Source: Lytechinus pictus
Taxonomy: Eukaryota; Echinodermata; Echinoidea; Temnopleuroida; Toxopneustidae
Assembly (NCBI RefSeq): GCF_037042905.1
Contig: NC_087251.1
Span: 32,777,001-32,841,000, forward strand
DNA length: 64,000 nucleotides
Reading direction: 5' to 3'
In this document: piece by piece, positions 39,901-46,352 of the stretch
Position numbering within the stretch: position 1 is the first letter of the stretch
Layout: each line of letters starts with the position of its first letter
Position numbers and translations under genes: made by a program
The notes under the pieces: generated by a model
The model's database searches: none
Told to the model about the DNA's origin: nothing
The model's input: only the letters and a program-made list of their open reading frames with translations

Positions 39901-42900
39901 ACCTGCATGCTCATTTGGACACCCCTTTCAGTGAATATAGTATGGACCAGGATCTAGATGGTACAATGAAAGACAGATGGGTCAAGAATCTTCCATTCCA
40001 GTCGGAGGGGTACAAAGAAATGCCTGGTTTGAGCCCAGATATAAGGTAGAGTAAAAGTTCAAGACTTCTGAGATGGCAACTCTAAATTGATTGCTAGTCT
40101 CTATGCTACATGTTAACAGGATATAATTACATTTTTATTTAAATATAAATTGGTTGAAACTGTGGTGATACAGCCTTCTCAGACTTGAAGGCTAATAGCT
40201 CCCTTTTCGTCAGAGTATCAATATGTGTTTTAATGATATCATTTTGATTTTAGATTGGCGTTAAGGGGAAAAAATCATCAATTTCAAATTAATTCAATCT
40301 CTCATTTAAGGCGAAATCTTATATCTTGTTTAACTTTTTTTTACAGCGATATTGATGAACTAGAATCTCATGACCTCTCACCCGCCACGCGCAACCTGAT
40401 CTGCCGTGCATCGGTCATCGGGCGGCTGTCACAGTACGATGCAGATGGCTTCCTGCCCAACGAACGCATGCAGCTAGCCGTTGGTCTGGGATCCCTTGAG
40501 GTAGCACAGACTATGCAGCTTTACTGGAGACAGGGACGGAGCTTTAGAAATGGCAATGGGAACAGGTTTGGATGGAAAGATATGATGGATGTAGCTATCA
40601 AATGGAGAAGGTGAGGGTTGTTCACATTACCAAGATAAATGTTTGTAGTTAAAAGATAGTTTCTGCATTAGAGGTTGCTATGCAAACTCACTTGTCCTTT
40701 TCCTTGAAGTCCTCTACCAGGGCTTCTTTTCATAAAACTGGTTATAACAAATTTGCAATAATAAAGCCATTAAAATTATTCACTTGAATTGGCTGATGTT
40801 AGACTTTTTATAAAATTGTGCATATATGAAACAATCCAGGAAGGGTTAGTGTATCATGATTGAAATAGTTGTTCGATGTTTGAGGCAACGTCATAAACTA
40901 TCTCATATGTGCATGGTCAGATAAAAAAAAGATTGTAAAGAACTTTGTAAAAATGTAAATGCTGAATACATGAAAGAATGTCTTGATTCATTCATGTTTC
41001 AATGTCCAATATATGATTCACTATTTTGCTTTTCAAAGGCTTTGTCAGGGTTTGAATAATCATAGATGAAAACCTTTCCATGACAATAATTATCTTTTCA
41101 CATTCCATTTTTTTTTTTTATGTTGAAGATTATAGTTTATTTACAAATTTTCAATCTTCATTCCTCATATGCATGAAAAGGAATTTTATTTGTTTTTAAA
41201 GAAAAATCACTCATCTTTTTTTTACCTTTCTATCTCCCTGCCTTCCTATCCTTTTATCGCTATCTTTCATTAGGTATGTTGATCCTGACCAACCAGTTTT
41301 ATGGTTGGATCAGATGCCATCATCAAGCTACCAAGCTGGATATAACAGTCATATGAACATAGTACGCGGTCAACTCCTCAATATACGTTTTGCCAACTAT
41401 TTCGATACAGTCTTCAACCTCACTAAAAGAATGATATATCAGCATAGGTAAGAAGTAATTCGTCACCGCCATCTAATATTTTATCATGAAGTCTTCTCTT
41501 CCAGACCTCGTTCAATGAAGAGATGGTTCTAAACTTTTTTCCAATCTGCAACAAAAAACAACTAACAACCTCAAAACAATTGTATCATAGATTGTATTGT
41601 GGTTCCAAATTTATTGGTAAGGACAAGGTTTAATGTTGTACTTTGTAAACTATTAGTCACCTATTGGATGATAGGGTATTTCTTTTGTAAAATAACTTTA
41701 AAAATAACTTTTATATGTATATTTGTAATAGACAAAATATTCATAATTTTCATATGATTTTTTTAAAACTTAATTATTTTTAGAGGGGGAGGAGAAATCT
41801 TAGTTAAGAATAGGCAAAAATGTGATTTTGTATGTTAAGAACCGGAAAGTGATTAGAATTTGAGGAAGGTAGATGTAGCTGTAAGAATTCATGGTAGAGC
41901 AATATCTATCCAAGCATGTGTGGCTAGCAATTGGTTTACTCATGGAAATATGCTTAAAGGTCTGTTCCCTCATTTTCAGTTGAACATTTGCCAAGCTAAG
42001 TCCCACAGACACGATTTTAATTGACAGTTCCCATACATAACTTATATTTGTATAACAATATACAAATATTTACATGCAATAAAACCTTAAAAACTATTCA
42101 TATCAAAGAGATTTTATTCTTATATACTGTTGTTGGGAACTTATTTGTATGTGTGGTATTTAAGTTCATTTATACCTTGGTCACATTTGCTCTACGGTGG
42201 CAGTACAGCGAGTCGAAAACAGCCGTTTTAACATTTTTTGTACCAACTACATATCGGTGGTTTGAATTAAAATTAATACAACGGCTGTTTTCGACTCGCC
42301 GTATGGCCGCCGTAGAGCAAATGTGACCAAGGTATAAGTCGGGGTTAATGATCCTTTGATTTGTGCATTGAACTCTAAGGCAGAGTTCACCTCTAGCCTT
42401 TAACTCCTTTTCACATTTATAGAACATTGCTCTCCCCCCAAAATAATCCTCATTTACATTCCTCTTTTCTTTACCACCAGCCCCCATCATCCTTCTTGCC
42501 TTTGTTATCCTCATTCTCTTTGTTATCATCTATTCTCCATTCCTTTCATACCTTACATGACCTTTCCTTTTGTTATGGAATTCCTCATCTTTTGATCTCC
42601 TCTTCAGCTATTTTAATTACTGTCTTGTCTTCCCTGGTTGGCTAAGTCATGAAAGTAAGGCTCTCTCTGATTGGACCTTCTTCATGCATATATTACCTTT
42701 GTATTAATACTCTGAACTTAATTTGAATATTCTTTGTACCTTGTGCAAAGACAACCAAGTGTCCTTTTGAGTCATAAATGATGCCCTGTCCAGATCAGGC
42801 AGTAGGTCACTGGACTTCAAGCTAACAAGATGCCTCCTTCCTGTTCTTCTGTGATGGGTCGAACTGACAAATAAGAGCTAAATTCTAACGTATAGCTCCC

Positions 42901-45900
42901 ACACTGCCTTTTTCTTTTCTATTCCTCTATAAAGTATGACCAAAGCAGATCGGGGAGAGGAAAGATTGCTAGCAAACCTAGATAAAGTCGCTTCGTGCGA
43001 GGGTCTGGTCTTCCTTGTTAACAAACTCAAGATGTCCAATGACAGATTACCAGGGTTTATGATTTCAACACGGCTAGACAGCTTTCAAAATAGAAATGCC
43101 AAACTTGAGGGTGCCGTATTTTCTCTCAGTGGAGAAGTGTAAGTTTACATATTCTGCTCCTTTATTCTTTTGTTGTAAAGTAATTTGTTAATACATTGTT
43201 GTCTTCTTTTAACTGCACAGCAGGCGATAGATTGGTGCTACTTTTCCTACAGTTGTGGCAACGCTAATGGTGGGGTTGTTGTCAGTGAAAATTTTTAACT
43301 TTTGTTACATTGTTGAAATCGTTTATCAAGCCTGATTATGGAGGTTAAACTTGGATATTAGGGTAATTAAGTCTTGCTAAATTATCTGACATCAGTTTTG
43401 TAAAATCAAGGTCAAAGATTATTCCATGTAAAATGAACTAAGCCTATGTTGTATCAACATACACACACAACCCAAAGATTGTTTTTAATTTTCTGATTAT
43501 GTGTTCTTTTTCCAAAGTGGATATAATTTTATCAAGTATCAGCAGTAAAGTGAGTTGAAATAAAGTTCACTGTGTCAAGGTCACAGGTCAATTGAGGTCA
43601 ATAAAGCTGAAAAAAACGATAGTTCATTCTTTTTATTCTTTCTTTGCAGTGCTGCCAATGTAATATTTTCTATTGACACAATGACGACCAAACGTCGGAC
43701 AGAGCATTACCATACAGAAATAGACTACATCTGGGCTCTCTTATCTGAAGAGATGCATAGCAAGAGAGGAGGACCAGTCACCTCCAAAGAAATGGTAAGG
43801 ATACCTTTCACTGATAAATGTTATAAGCTACTGAAACCCTTGCTTCCGATTGGATCAAAGCAAATTAGTCAATGAAATTTACTGACGGGTTGTTTCAGGA
43901 AACACTCCCAGAATGATGGAAACCAAGAGGTTTAAGGTTGGAATTCACAAGTATTTTCCGGGAAGACAATTGTTGTCATAAATTTGCCTCTTGCTCTTCA
44001 GGTACCCAGTAGGTTATGATAGTCAGCAGTTTCTTGTGCTTCCTGCTTGCTGGAGTGTTCCCCAGGGAACAAGTCTGACTAAATCTATTAAAAACATGTA
44101 GTGAAGCCCATCATTGATATCTTAAAGGCCCTTCAGAGTTGCAGGTTATTGTTAGGGAGGAAAAAGGGAATTTTAGCTGTAGTATGAAAACGATTAGGTT
44201 TGAAGAATTTCTGCTCTGCTAAAGTCAAGGTAATTATGTTGCGTTAACTTGGAGATGGCGGATTATGTAAGTGTTGGCATTATAAAAGCAAATAAAATTG
44301 ATTTACTCTTATTTAGGATCTTTTTTCCCCTAATTTTTATATGAATTATATGTTATCATACAGTTGCATATTTAATATATTGTGGCTATTTTAGGTTTGA
44401 ATTGTATTTTATCTGCTATTTTAAGTTTGTGGCTTGTATTCAGAACTCTGGTCTAAAATTGTGGTTTAGATATGGATAGCAAATTGTGACACAAGTCTCT
44501 AATTGTACAGGTTCGATTAAATCAGCTCATCTGTTACTTAGATCATTCAGAACTGTCGAGAAATTGTGGCTTAATTAGTTTTCTTTGCCATTATAGCATG
44601 ATGAAACATGTAATGAAACAAAATTTTTACACATTAAGCTTTCCATAATTTTAGCAGAGATATAGACCAGGGCCTATGTTAAACTGGAGTTCAGAGAATG
44701 TTCCATCGTGTTTTATTTCTTGATTATATTTTTCAGGATCATGAGTCTATCGTCAATCTGGTGCTCTCTATGATCTACTATGTGTATAACCTCATGCCTA
44801 TATCAAGAGGAACAAGGTAAGCTATTCACATAAAACGGAAACTTCTTACGATATCTGAAGATCCATTTGATAAAACAAATTTCAAACTTTGCTTATGTAT
44901 ACATATGAGATTGATGATGATGATGATATTGGTCCTGCAATCAATGATAAGGATTTATTTTTATGATTTATTGCATGTGTGATCATTTATAAAAATTAGC
45001 AATCAATTAATAAGCTTTGTGGGACATGGCCCTGATCAAATTGGGAGTTAAAAGGTTAACATTGACTTGACTTTAAAAAACCTAAGCTGCAAGGTCCCAC
45101 TTGTCACCTGTGTCTGTGACATGATTCATTTTAAAAGATAAAATAAAATATGTAATAGATATTATGACCTCAGAATACATCTCTCAATGATGATTTTTCA
45201 GTCACAGATATCTTGAAATTCTCTGCATGAATTTGATTATTTTTCTTCCTGGGTGTTTTTTTTCCATTCATATGAATAATGCTCATCAAAATTCAGTATT
45301 TTTTGCAAATAAAACCATTGTAATATTAGCCCATGCCTTTAAAAGTAGAAGGTCTTGGAAAAATGTTTGCACTGTTTGAGATACATGTTTCTTTTTCATC
45401 CTAGGAGCATTGTAAGAGCAGGTTATCACAATTTAATGGTGCAATTCAATTGTTATGAATCAGTGACATTGATGGAAGAAGTGCTCTCCAGCAATTCTAA
45501 GTTATTTTTTTTACATTCCTTTAATGCTTAATACAGTTCTGTGGCATACACCATTGTGCTTGGTTTGGTAATGGCGTTGGGTCGAGAGGTCACTAGTCAG
45601 ATACCGAAGAGCAAGCTGGTTGAGATGGAGGCTTTGCTGTCAGGTACCCCTCAGACCTTTGCTTCATGGGGTCAAAGTTGGATGAATATCAAGAGGTAAG
45701 GATACTGAAGTGATGTTGATATTATCAACATTAGACTGAAGTTCAATTGACATTTAAACATAAATTATATTCACATTTTTAGTTAAATTGATGAAAACAA
45801 AGTACAACTGGATCTTTGATATAACCAGACTACTGAGGTTGCTATGTCAGAATGAAGTTCTTTTGAAAGAAATGTCTAATTCTCATGAATTATGAAAATA

Positions 45901-46352
45901 ATGGTCACTATGAATAATTGATATTTCTTTTTTATTCTGTCATTTTATTTTCCTCCTGCTCTTTCTCTGCCTTTGTCTCCCTATCTTTTTAAATTTCTCT
46001 CCCCCTCCATCTCCCTCTCTCCTCACCCCCCTCTCTCTCACCTTTCTCTTCACTTCTCTTTCCCTTTCTTCCTCTCTCTACCCCACCCCCTCTCTATCAC
46101 TCACTACCCCCTTTTTTTCCTATTCTTACTCTCCCCCTCTCTCTCACCTCCATATCGTATCCTTTCACCATTTCTCTCTCCCTCTCTCACTCCATCACCC
46201 TACTTATCTATCTCTTAATTTCTTTCATCATCATCAGGTCTTCCTTCAACCTAGCAGACGTACCTCAGGTCTCAGAAGCATTTCCTACTCTACGTTCTAT
46301 GTTAGAAGCTCTCAACGTGGGAGCATCATTTTGCACGGCCGGTGGGCAGTAG
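12523..46352 (+). CDS. TTC13: TTC13 orthologue, 18 coding exons (gene-level entry)
   Basis: Joined exons: 12523-12937, 22913-23040, 26262-26337, 26916-27052, 31631-31723, 32226-32342, 34477-34587, 36721-36803, 37348-37489, 38432-38600, 39889-40045, 40347-40610, 41274-41447, 42935-43138, 43650-43794, 44737-44816, 45537-45695, 46238-46352. Every intron is GT-AG, every phase matches, and the product is 922 aa without a stop; vertebrate TTC13 is around 860 aa. Residues 1-35 look like a signal peptide. Residues ~207-490 are TPR-like helical pairs, the most canonical being 360-434 (motifs KALELKPDY and NKALHYSPHH). Residues 491-922 match the TTC13-specific C-terminal half (motifs SRYLHAHLDTP and KNLPF). 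One sequon, N679-L-T, agrees with passage through the secretory pathway. TPRs normally form protein-binding surfaces; the partner and function of TTC13 are not established. The assignment comes from recognising the family, not from an alignment. The start is the first in-frame ATG in good context (AACAATGG). Confidence 0.92.
13018..13041. other. Perfect 24-bp palindrome in intron 1
   Basis: TTAAACTTAACA followed directly by its reverse complement, 80 bases after the exon 1 donor. It is bordered by TTAA-like ends; no function is assigned. Confidence 0.8.
14165..15094 (-). pseudogene. Non-LTR retrotransposon (LINE) 3' end, reverse transcriptase C-terminal part
   Basis: In reverse, from about 15090 down to 14710, it encodes a typical LINE segment: LNGTKLEQVSSTRYLGV, then HLTWDEHIKQLCKNLSYK, LLNTLFKSSIQPVIDYGSSVW and, after one in-frame stop, KRASRIVTKNYGVRD. 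The remainder is a 3' UTR ending in (TTTA)n at 14170-14190. It is 5'-truncated exactly where the next palindromic element begins (15095) and carries the stop at ~14826, so it is dead. It lies in TTC13 intron 1. Confidence 0.8.
15095..15770. mobile_element. Palindromic element built from GTGTTG repeats
   Basis: TGGGTGATTTCAAGGACGGT at the left and ACCGAACTTGAAGTCACCCA at the right are inverted. Several internal copies of the end occur, for example ATTTCAAGTTCGGTGTTGG at 15346 and a hairpin around GTGTTGTGACAACAC at 15132-15146. Its left edge is the exact truncation point of the neighbouring LINE. Confidence 0.75.
15776..16225. mobile_element. Truncated copy of the 'AAGTCCACCCC' foldback MITE
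   Basis: Begins GTCAAGCCCACCCCAGAA, then follows the family through GTCAATGATGTCCACCACTC and TTCAGGGAGGAATAAT. It stops at a G-run near 16209, so most of the second arm is missing. It directly abuts the element ending at 15770. Confidence 0.75.
16285..16800. repeat. Diverged direct repeat of ~380-base spacing
   Basis: AATAACTTTGGTATACAGGG plus GATTTTGGTTTCATTTTAAAGC near 16295-16345 recurs as AATAACTTTGATTTTCAAGG plus GATTTTGGTCTCATTTTACAGC near 16672-16730. Nothing coding is visible. Confidence 0.4.
17265..17829. mobile_element. Foldback MITE, 'AAGTCCACCCC' family, complete copy
   Basis: The ends are inverted copies: GTCAAGTCCACCCCAG near 17271 and GGGGTGGACTTGTCC near 17811. TTAA lies at both borders (17265, 17826). 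The arms share AAATTTTCAGCGTTATGC-like and GATGATGTC-like blocks. It is the best-preserved of at least four copies here. Confidence 0.85.
18426..20421. mobile_element. ~2-kb foldback (long inverted repeat) element with TTAA ends
   Basis: The left arm (18426 to ~19410) and right arm (~19450 to 20421) are inverted copies, with long blocks of near identity, for example 18660-18800 against 20000-20155. The symmetry centre is a perfect 36-bp palindrome at 19414-19449. Both ends read TTAAAGGAGAAA with TTAA at the border (18426 and 20418). The left arm contains a short acidic ORF (18693-18797). It lies in TTC13 intron 1. Confidence 0.85.
20625..22075. repeat. Tandem ~163-bp repeat with AAGGTCAAAGGTCA motifs, array 1
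   Basis: Repeats of AACTTAGAAAGTATATGGAT, GTTCATGAAACTTGGACATA, GAGTTTCAGGTCACATGACC and AAGGTCAAAGGTCATTTAGG recur about every 163 bases (for example 21571, 21734, 21897). A second header-like motif, AGCAGAGCAAGACTATAGGC, occurs at 21087. It lies in TTC13 intron 1. Confidence 0.85.
22105..22165. repeat. A-rich tract
   Basis: Long A runs followed by AATAATAAT just beyond the end of tandem array 1; possibly the tail of a retroelement. Confidence 0.6.
22275..22580. mobile_element. Partial copy of the 'AAGTCCACCCC' foldback MITE
   Basis: GGTAAAGTCAACCTC followed by GAATAAATAAAGAAAAATCAT and GATGATGTCATGCACTCACT corresponds to the left arm of the family; the right arm is absent. Confidence 0.55.
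22913..23040 (+). CDS. TTC13: TTC13 exon 2
   Basis: Encodes residues 139-181, an acidic segment (GISEDGEDLLG) followed by a Gly/Leu-rich part (LGLGLCGSKLPILAGLGD). The acceptor is TTTACAG at 22906-22912. The donor is GTAAAG at 23041; a second in-frame GT six bases upstream is possible but leaves the same frame. The exon follows a 9,975-bp intron, by far the longest in the gene. Confidence 0.85.
23957..24122. mobile_element. 166-bp palindromic MITE, copy 1
   Basis: ATACCTTGGTCACATTTGCT at the left is inverted at the right (GCAAATGTGACCGAGGTAT). The inverted arms extend about 55 bases each, through GTCGAAAACAGCCGTT and AACGGCTGTTTTCGAC. A near-identical element of equal length is at 42171-42336. 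Confidence 0.9.
24255..24564. mobile_element. MITE with 'AAAGAGTTACGATTGATC' ends
   Basis: GGGCCCTGTCTTACAAAGAG at the left is inverted at the right (CTCTTTGTAAGATGGGGTCC). The motif ACTCTTTGTAAGACGGTGGCCC near 24510 is a second, internal copy of the end. A fragment (GATCAGATCAATCACAACTC) occurs at 7562-7585. Confidence 0.7.
24608..25770. repeat. Tandem ~163-bp repeat, array 2, with its 'GTCTCGCCTGCATAGCAGAG' header
   Basis: Begins GTCTCGCCTGCATAGCAGAG at 24611, followed by ACTATAGGTGCCGCTTTTCC. Then come six to seven repeats of the unit in array 1 (DR-type core at 24830, 24994, ~25158, 25321, 25484). It ends near 25740 with CAGGCGAGACTGCC, an inverted version of the header. Confidence 0.85.
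26262..26337 (+). CDS. TTC13: TTC13 exon 3
   Basis: Encodes residues 182-206 (DYAKVVHEKKMLPFPCGDED...). The acceptor is CTCTTGCAG and the donor GTATTA at 26338. The donor is set by the phase of exon 4: the single G left over joins CA to give Ala207. Reading past the donor would enter a palindromic MITE that starts only 14 bases into the intron. Confidence 0.88.
26352..26667. mobile_element. MITE, 'GCCCGTATTCTGAA' family, intact copy in intron 3
   Basis: Starts GGCCCGTATTCTGAAGTCAG and ends AAGTTCAGAATACGGGC, with inner inverted motifs (AACCATGGTCTAACTC; TAGTTTAACCACGAC). It begins 14 bases after the exon 3 donor. Confidence 0.85.
26916..27052 (+). CDS. TTC13: TTC13 exon 4: first TPR
   Basis: Encodes residues 207-252. 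AFALAMMNTG...AIDILSALIKQNP is a typical TPR helix A/helix B pair, followed by GAYHARAVGYARRG, the first helix of the next repeat. Acceptor CATGACAG, donor GTAAGA at 27053, ending in phase 0. Confidence 0.9.
27660..28072. mobile_element. Foldback-like element with internal GATAGTATGGGGTTAAG repeats
   Basis: TTTTCACACTATGTTTTAGC at the left and TTAAGGAAATGCAATGTGAAAA at the right are loosely inverted. The motif GGGGTTAAG or CCGGGGTTAAG occurs five times between 27930 and 28055, and several GCTAGCACCACAATTGCGGTGCTA-like inverted motifs lie near 27760-27797. It is in intron 4. Confidence 0.55.
29767..30087. mobile_element. MITE, 'GCCCGTATTCTGAA' family, intron 4
   Basis: Starts GGCCCGTAATCTGAACTCAG and ends GATTTCAGAATACGGGCC. 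The inner TTAGACCGTGGTCT motif matches the family. It appears inserted within another element, because a TTAAAGGGATACTC end lies just to the left at 29649. Confidence 0.8.
30655..30800. repeat. (AAT)n / (ATG) microsatellite in intron 4
   Basis: ACTACTACT, AATAATAATAATGATAATAATGATG and further AAT repeats run for ~145 bases. Confidence 0.85.
31390..31585 (+). repeat. LINE-like 3' tail with an (ATCAA)n-type end
   Basis: The sequence reads SLKTSHWLIKGFLLCLN in one frame and then ends in ATAAAATCAATAAAATCAAA-type short repeats, typical of CR1/L2-like LINE 3' ends in marine invertebrates. No reverse transcriptase remains. Confidence 0.5.
31631..31723 (+). CDS. TTC13: TTC13 exon 5: TPR
   Basis: Encodes residues 253-283, exactly 31 codons in phase 0 at both ends. 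It contains the TPR helix B signature (ALAIQDFTRVIEISPKDP) followed by GWEKRAE, the start of the next repeat. Acceptor TTCTCAG, donor GTAAGC. Confidence 0.9.
32226..32342 (+). CDS. TTC13: TTC13 exon 6: TPR
   Basis: Encodes residues 284-322 in phase 0 at both ends. AYGDISKALDLRPTA is a clear TPR helix B, followed by KLYKYRGYMMFKEE as the next helix A. Acceptor GGGCAG, donor GTATGT. Confidence 0.9.
33077..33672. mobile_element. Foldback MITE, 'AAGTCCACCCC' family
   Basis: Left end GGTCAAGTCCACCCC near 33081; right end GGGGTAGACTTGTCCTTTAA near 33653-33672. The internal blocks match 17265-17829 in the same order. It lies in TTC13 intron 6. Confidence 0.85.
34029..34322 (+). repeat. tRNA-derived SINE, family B
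   Basis: Lies in TTC13 intron 6. It has an A-box-like GGCCTAGTGGATTAG, B box GGGTTCGAATCCCAGCC, CTTCAGCAAGGAATTC, GGGTACCTGGCAGG, and a tail with GCGCTATACAAGAAC and (ATT)n. It is the sense-oriented partner of 7620-7914. Confidence 0.85.
34477..34587 (+). CDS. TTC13: TTC13 exon 7: TPR
   Basis: Encodes residues 323-359 in phase 0 at both ends. ATKDLMESVQKDQTQ and VHLLAISLYHQGKLH form a TPR-like pair leading into the canonical repeat of exon 8. Acceptor CTCGTAG, donor GTATGT. Confidence 0.9.
35652..35765. mobile_element. Short MITE, 'GGGCCCTATTCATAAA' ends
   Basis: GGGGGCCCTATTCATAAATC and the inverted TTTTATGAATATATGGTCCC delimit ~114 bp, with inner GAATGAGTCTA against TAGACTCATTA. Confidence 0.6.
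35998..36285. mobile_element. Diverged relative of the 'TATTCTGAA' MITE family in intron 7
   Basis: GGTATTCTGCTAATTAAACC at the left and ACTTTCAGAATACCACC at the right are inverted. The inner CCTAGGTTTAACCCTGGTCT resembles the family. Confidence 0.5.
36366..36422. repeat. (TCTG)n microsatellite in intron 7
   Basis: A run of TCTG with one CCTG interruption. The open frames over it are low-complexity. Confidence 0.85.
36721..36803 (+). CDS. TTC13: TTC13 exon 8: canonical TPR
   Basis: Encodes residues 360-386 plus two bases of Arg387. AVRIFKKALELKPDYVEVL is the best-conserved TPR in the protein, with the Ala and Pro at the usual consensus positions. Acceptor TTATTAG, donor GTAAGA. Confidence 0.92.
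37348..37489 (+). CDS. TTC13: TTC13 exon 9: canonical TPRs
   Basis: Encodes residues 387-434. ELGDYENALDSFNKALHYSP completes one consensus TPR, and SIQQRGSLHYHAGKPKEAL begins another. Acceptor ACACAG, donor GTATTA. The intron begins with a ~260-bp minisatellite. Confidence 0.92.
37505..37775. repeat. Minisatellite at the start of intron 9
   Basis: Five copies of GGTGCTTTGTGGAGTAAGGTG or close variants at ~40-75-base spacing, linked by TTAGGTGTGTGTAAGATAATG-like sequence. Confidence 0.8.
38179..38320. mobile_element. Short MITE with 'GGCCCATGTTGCATAAA'-like ends
   Basis: GGGCCATGTTGCATAAAAAT at the left and CAATAGGCCCA at the right. Inner ATTATGGTATCTTTACC and AGTTACCATAATAGG are inverted. 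It lies in intron 9. Confidence 0.5.
38432..38600 (+). CDS. TTC13: TTC13 exon 10: last TPRs
   Basis: Encodes residues 435-490 plus one base. YCLRVYPTNEVCRYMKG and IGQYYDAVRTITKLM form the last TPR-like helices before the C-terminal half. The acceptor is ACTTTGAAG and the donor GTGAGT at 38601. Confidence 0.9.
38665..38748. repeat. Trinucleotide microsatellite (ACC/ACA then GGT) in intron 10
   Basis: ACCACCACCACCACC merges into ACAACAACA, then GATGGTGGTGGTGGTGATGA. Confidence 0.8.
39512..39690. mobile_element. MITE with ~50-bp inverted arms in intron 10
   Basis: GTGCAAATGGACAGAATACT at 39540 is inverted as AGTATTCTGTCCATTGCAC at 39643-39661. The arms continue inward to ATGATCCATT / AAATGGATCAT. 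Confidence 0.7.
39889..40045 (+). CDS. TTC13: TTC13 exon 11: start of the TTC13-specific C-terminal half
   Basis: Encodes residues 491-542 plus two bases. LSRYLHAHLDTPFSEY and RWVKNLPFQSEGY are the most distinctive TTC13 family motifs I recognise here. Acceptor TTTGCTAG, donor GTAGAG at 40046. Confidence 0.92.
40347..40610 (+). CDS. TTC13: TTC13 exon 12
   Basis: Encodes residues 543-630 plus two bases, the longest internal coding exon. It is rich in conserved-looking motifs (NLICRASVIGRLSQY, FGWKDMMDVAIKWRR). Acceptor TTTTACAG, donor GTGAGG. The ORF reads open upstream through the acceptor, but the phase with exon 11 fixes the start at 40347. Confidence 0.92.
41274..41447 (+). CDS. TTC13: TTC13 exon 13, with the N-glycosylation sequon
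   Basis: Encodes residues 631-688 plus two bases. DPDQPVLWLDQMP and NIRFANYFDTVFNLTKRM are conserved-looking; N679-L-T is the only N-X-S/T sequon I found in the second half of the protein. Acceptor TTCATTAG, donor GTAAGA. Confidence 0.92.
42171..42336. mobile_element. 166-bp palindromic MITE, copy 2
   Basis: Same family and same length as 23957-24122, with TATACCTTGGTCACATTTGC at the left and GCAAATGTGACCAAGGTATA at the right. Overlapping open frames on both strands are side effects of the palindrome. It lies in TTC13 intron 13. Confidence 0.9.
42935..43138 (+). CDS. TTC13: TTC13 exon 14
   Basis: Encodes residues 689-756 plus two bases (MTKADRGEERLL..., GLVFLVNKLKMSND, GFMISTRLDSF). The acceptor CTCTATAAAG is weaker than the others but is fixed by phase with exon 13, giving Ser689 at the joint. 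Donor GTAAGT at 43139. Confidence 0.9.
43215..43610. repeat. Decayed fragment of the ~163-bp repeat family in intron 14
   Basis: Contains GTTAAACTTGGATATTAGGGTAA, AAATCAAGGTCAAAGATTATT and CAAGGTCACAGGTCAATTGA in the family order, much diverged. Confidence 0.6.
43650..43794 (+). CDS. TTC13: TTC13 exon 15
   Basis: Encodes residues 757-805, including IDTMTTKRRTEHYHTEIDY. Acceptor CTTTGCAG, donor GTAAGG, ending in phase 0. The intron that follows starts with a fragment of a palindromic MITE family. Confidence 0.92.
44430..44705. mobile_element. Degenerate copy of the 'GCCCGTATTCTGAA' MITE family in intron 15
   Basis: GGCTTGTATTCAGAACTCTGG at the left and AAACTGGAGTTCAGAGAATG at the right, with inner GTGGTTTAGATATGGATAGC and ATAGACCAGGGCC. 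The ends have drifted. Confidence 0.55.
44737..44816 (+). CDS. TTC13: TTC13 exon 16
   Basis: Encodes residues 806-831 plus two bases; IVNLVLSMIYYVYNLMP is a hydrophobic helix-like stretch followed by ISRGT. Acceptor TTTTTCAG, donor GTAAGC. Confidence 0.9.
45537..45695 (+). CDS. TTC13: TTC13 exon 17
   Basis: Encodes residues 832-884 plus two bases. SVAYTIVLGLVMALGREV is hydrophobic but interrupted; FASWGQSWMNIKR ends the exon. Acceptor AATACAG, donor GTAAGG. Confidence 0.9.
45950..46225. repeat. Pyrimidine (CT)-rich tract ending intron 17
   Basis: About 270 bases of C/T on the plus strand (CTCTCTC, CCCCCTCTC runs) right up to the exon 18 acceptor. The open frame across it is composition only. 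Confidence 0.8.
46238..46352 (+). CDS. TTC13: TTC13 exon 18: C-terminus and stop
   Basis: Encodes residues 885-922 (NLADVPQVSEAFPTLRSML, ALNVGASFCTAGGQ) and ends with TAG at 46350. The acceptor ATCATCAG follows a ~250-base pyrimidine-rich intron tail. Confidence 0.9.

Noticed and set aside
45973..46218. 81-codon open frame rich in Ser/Pro/Leu
   Set aside because: It is the CT-rich tail of intron 17 read in one frame; the exon 18 acceptor lies immediately after it.
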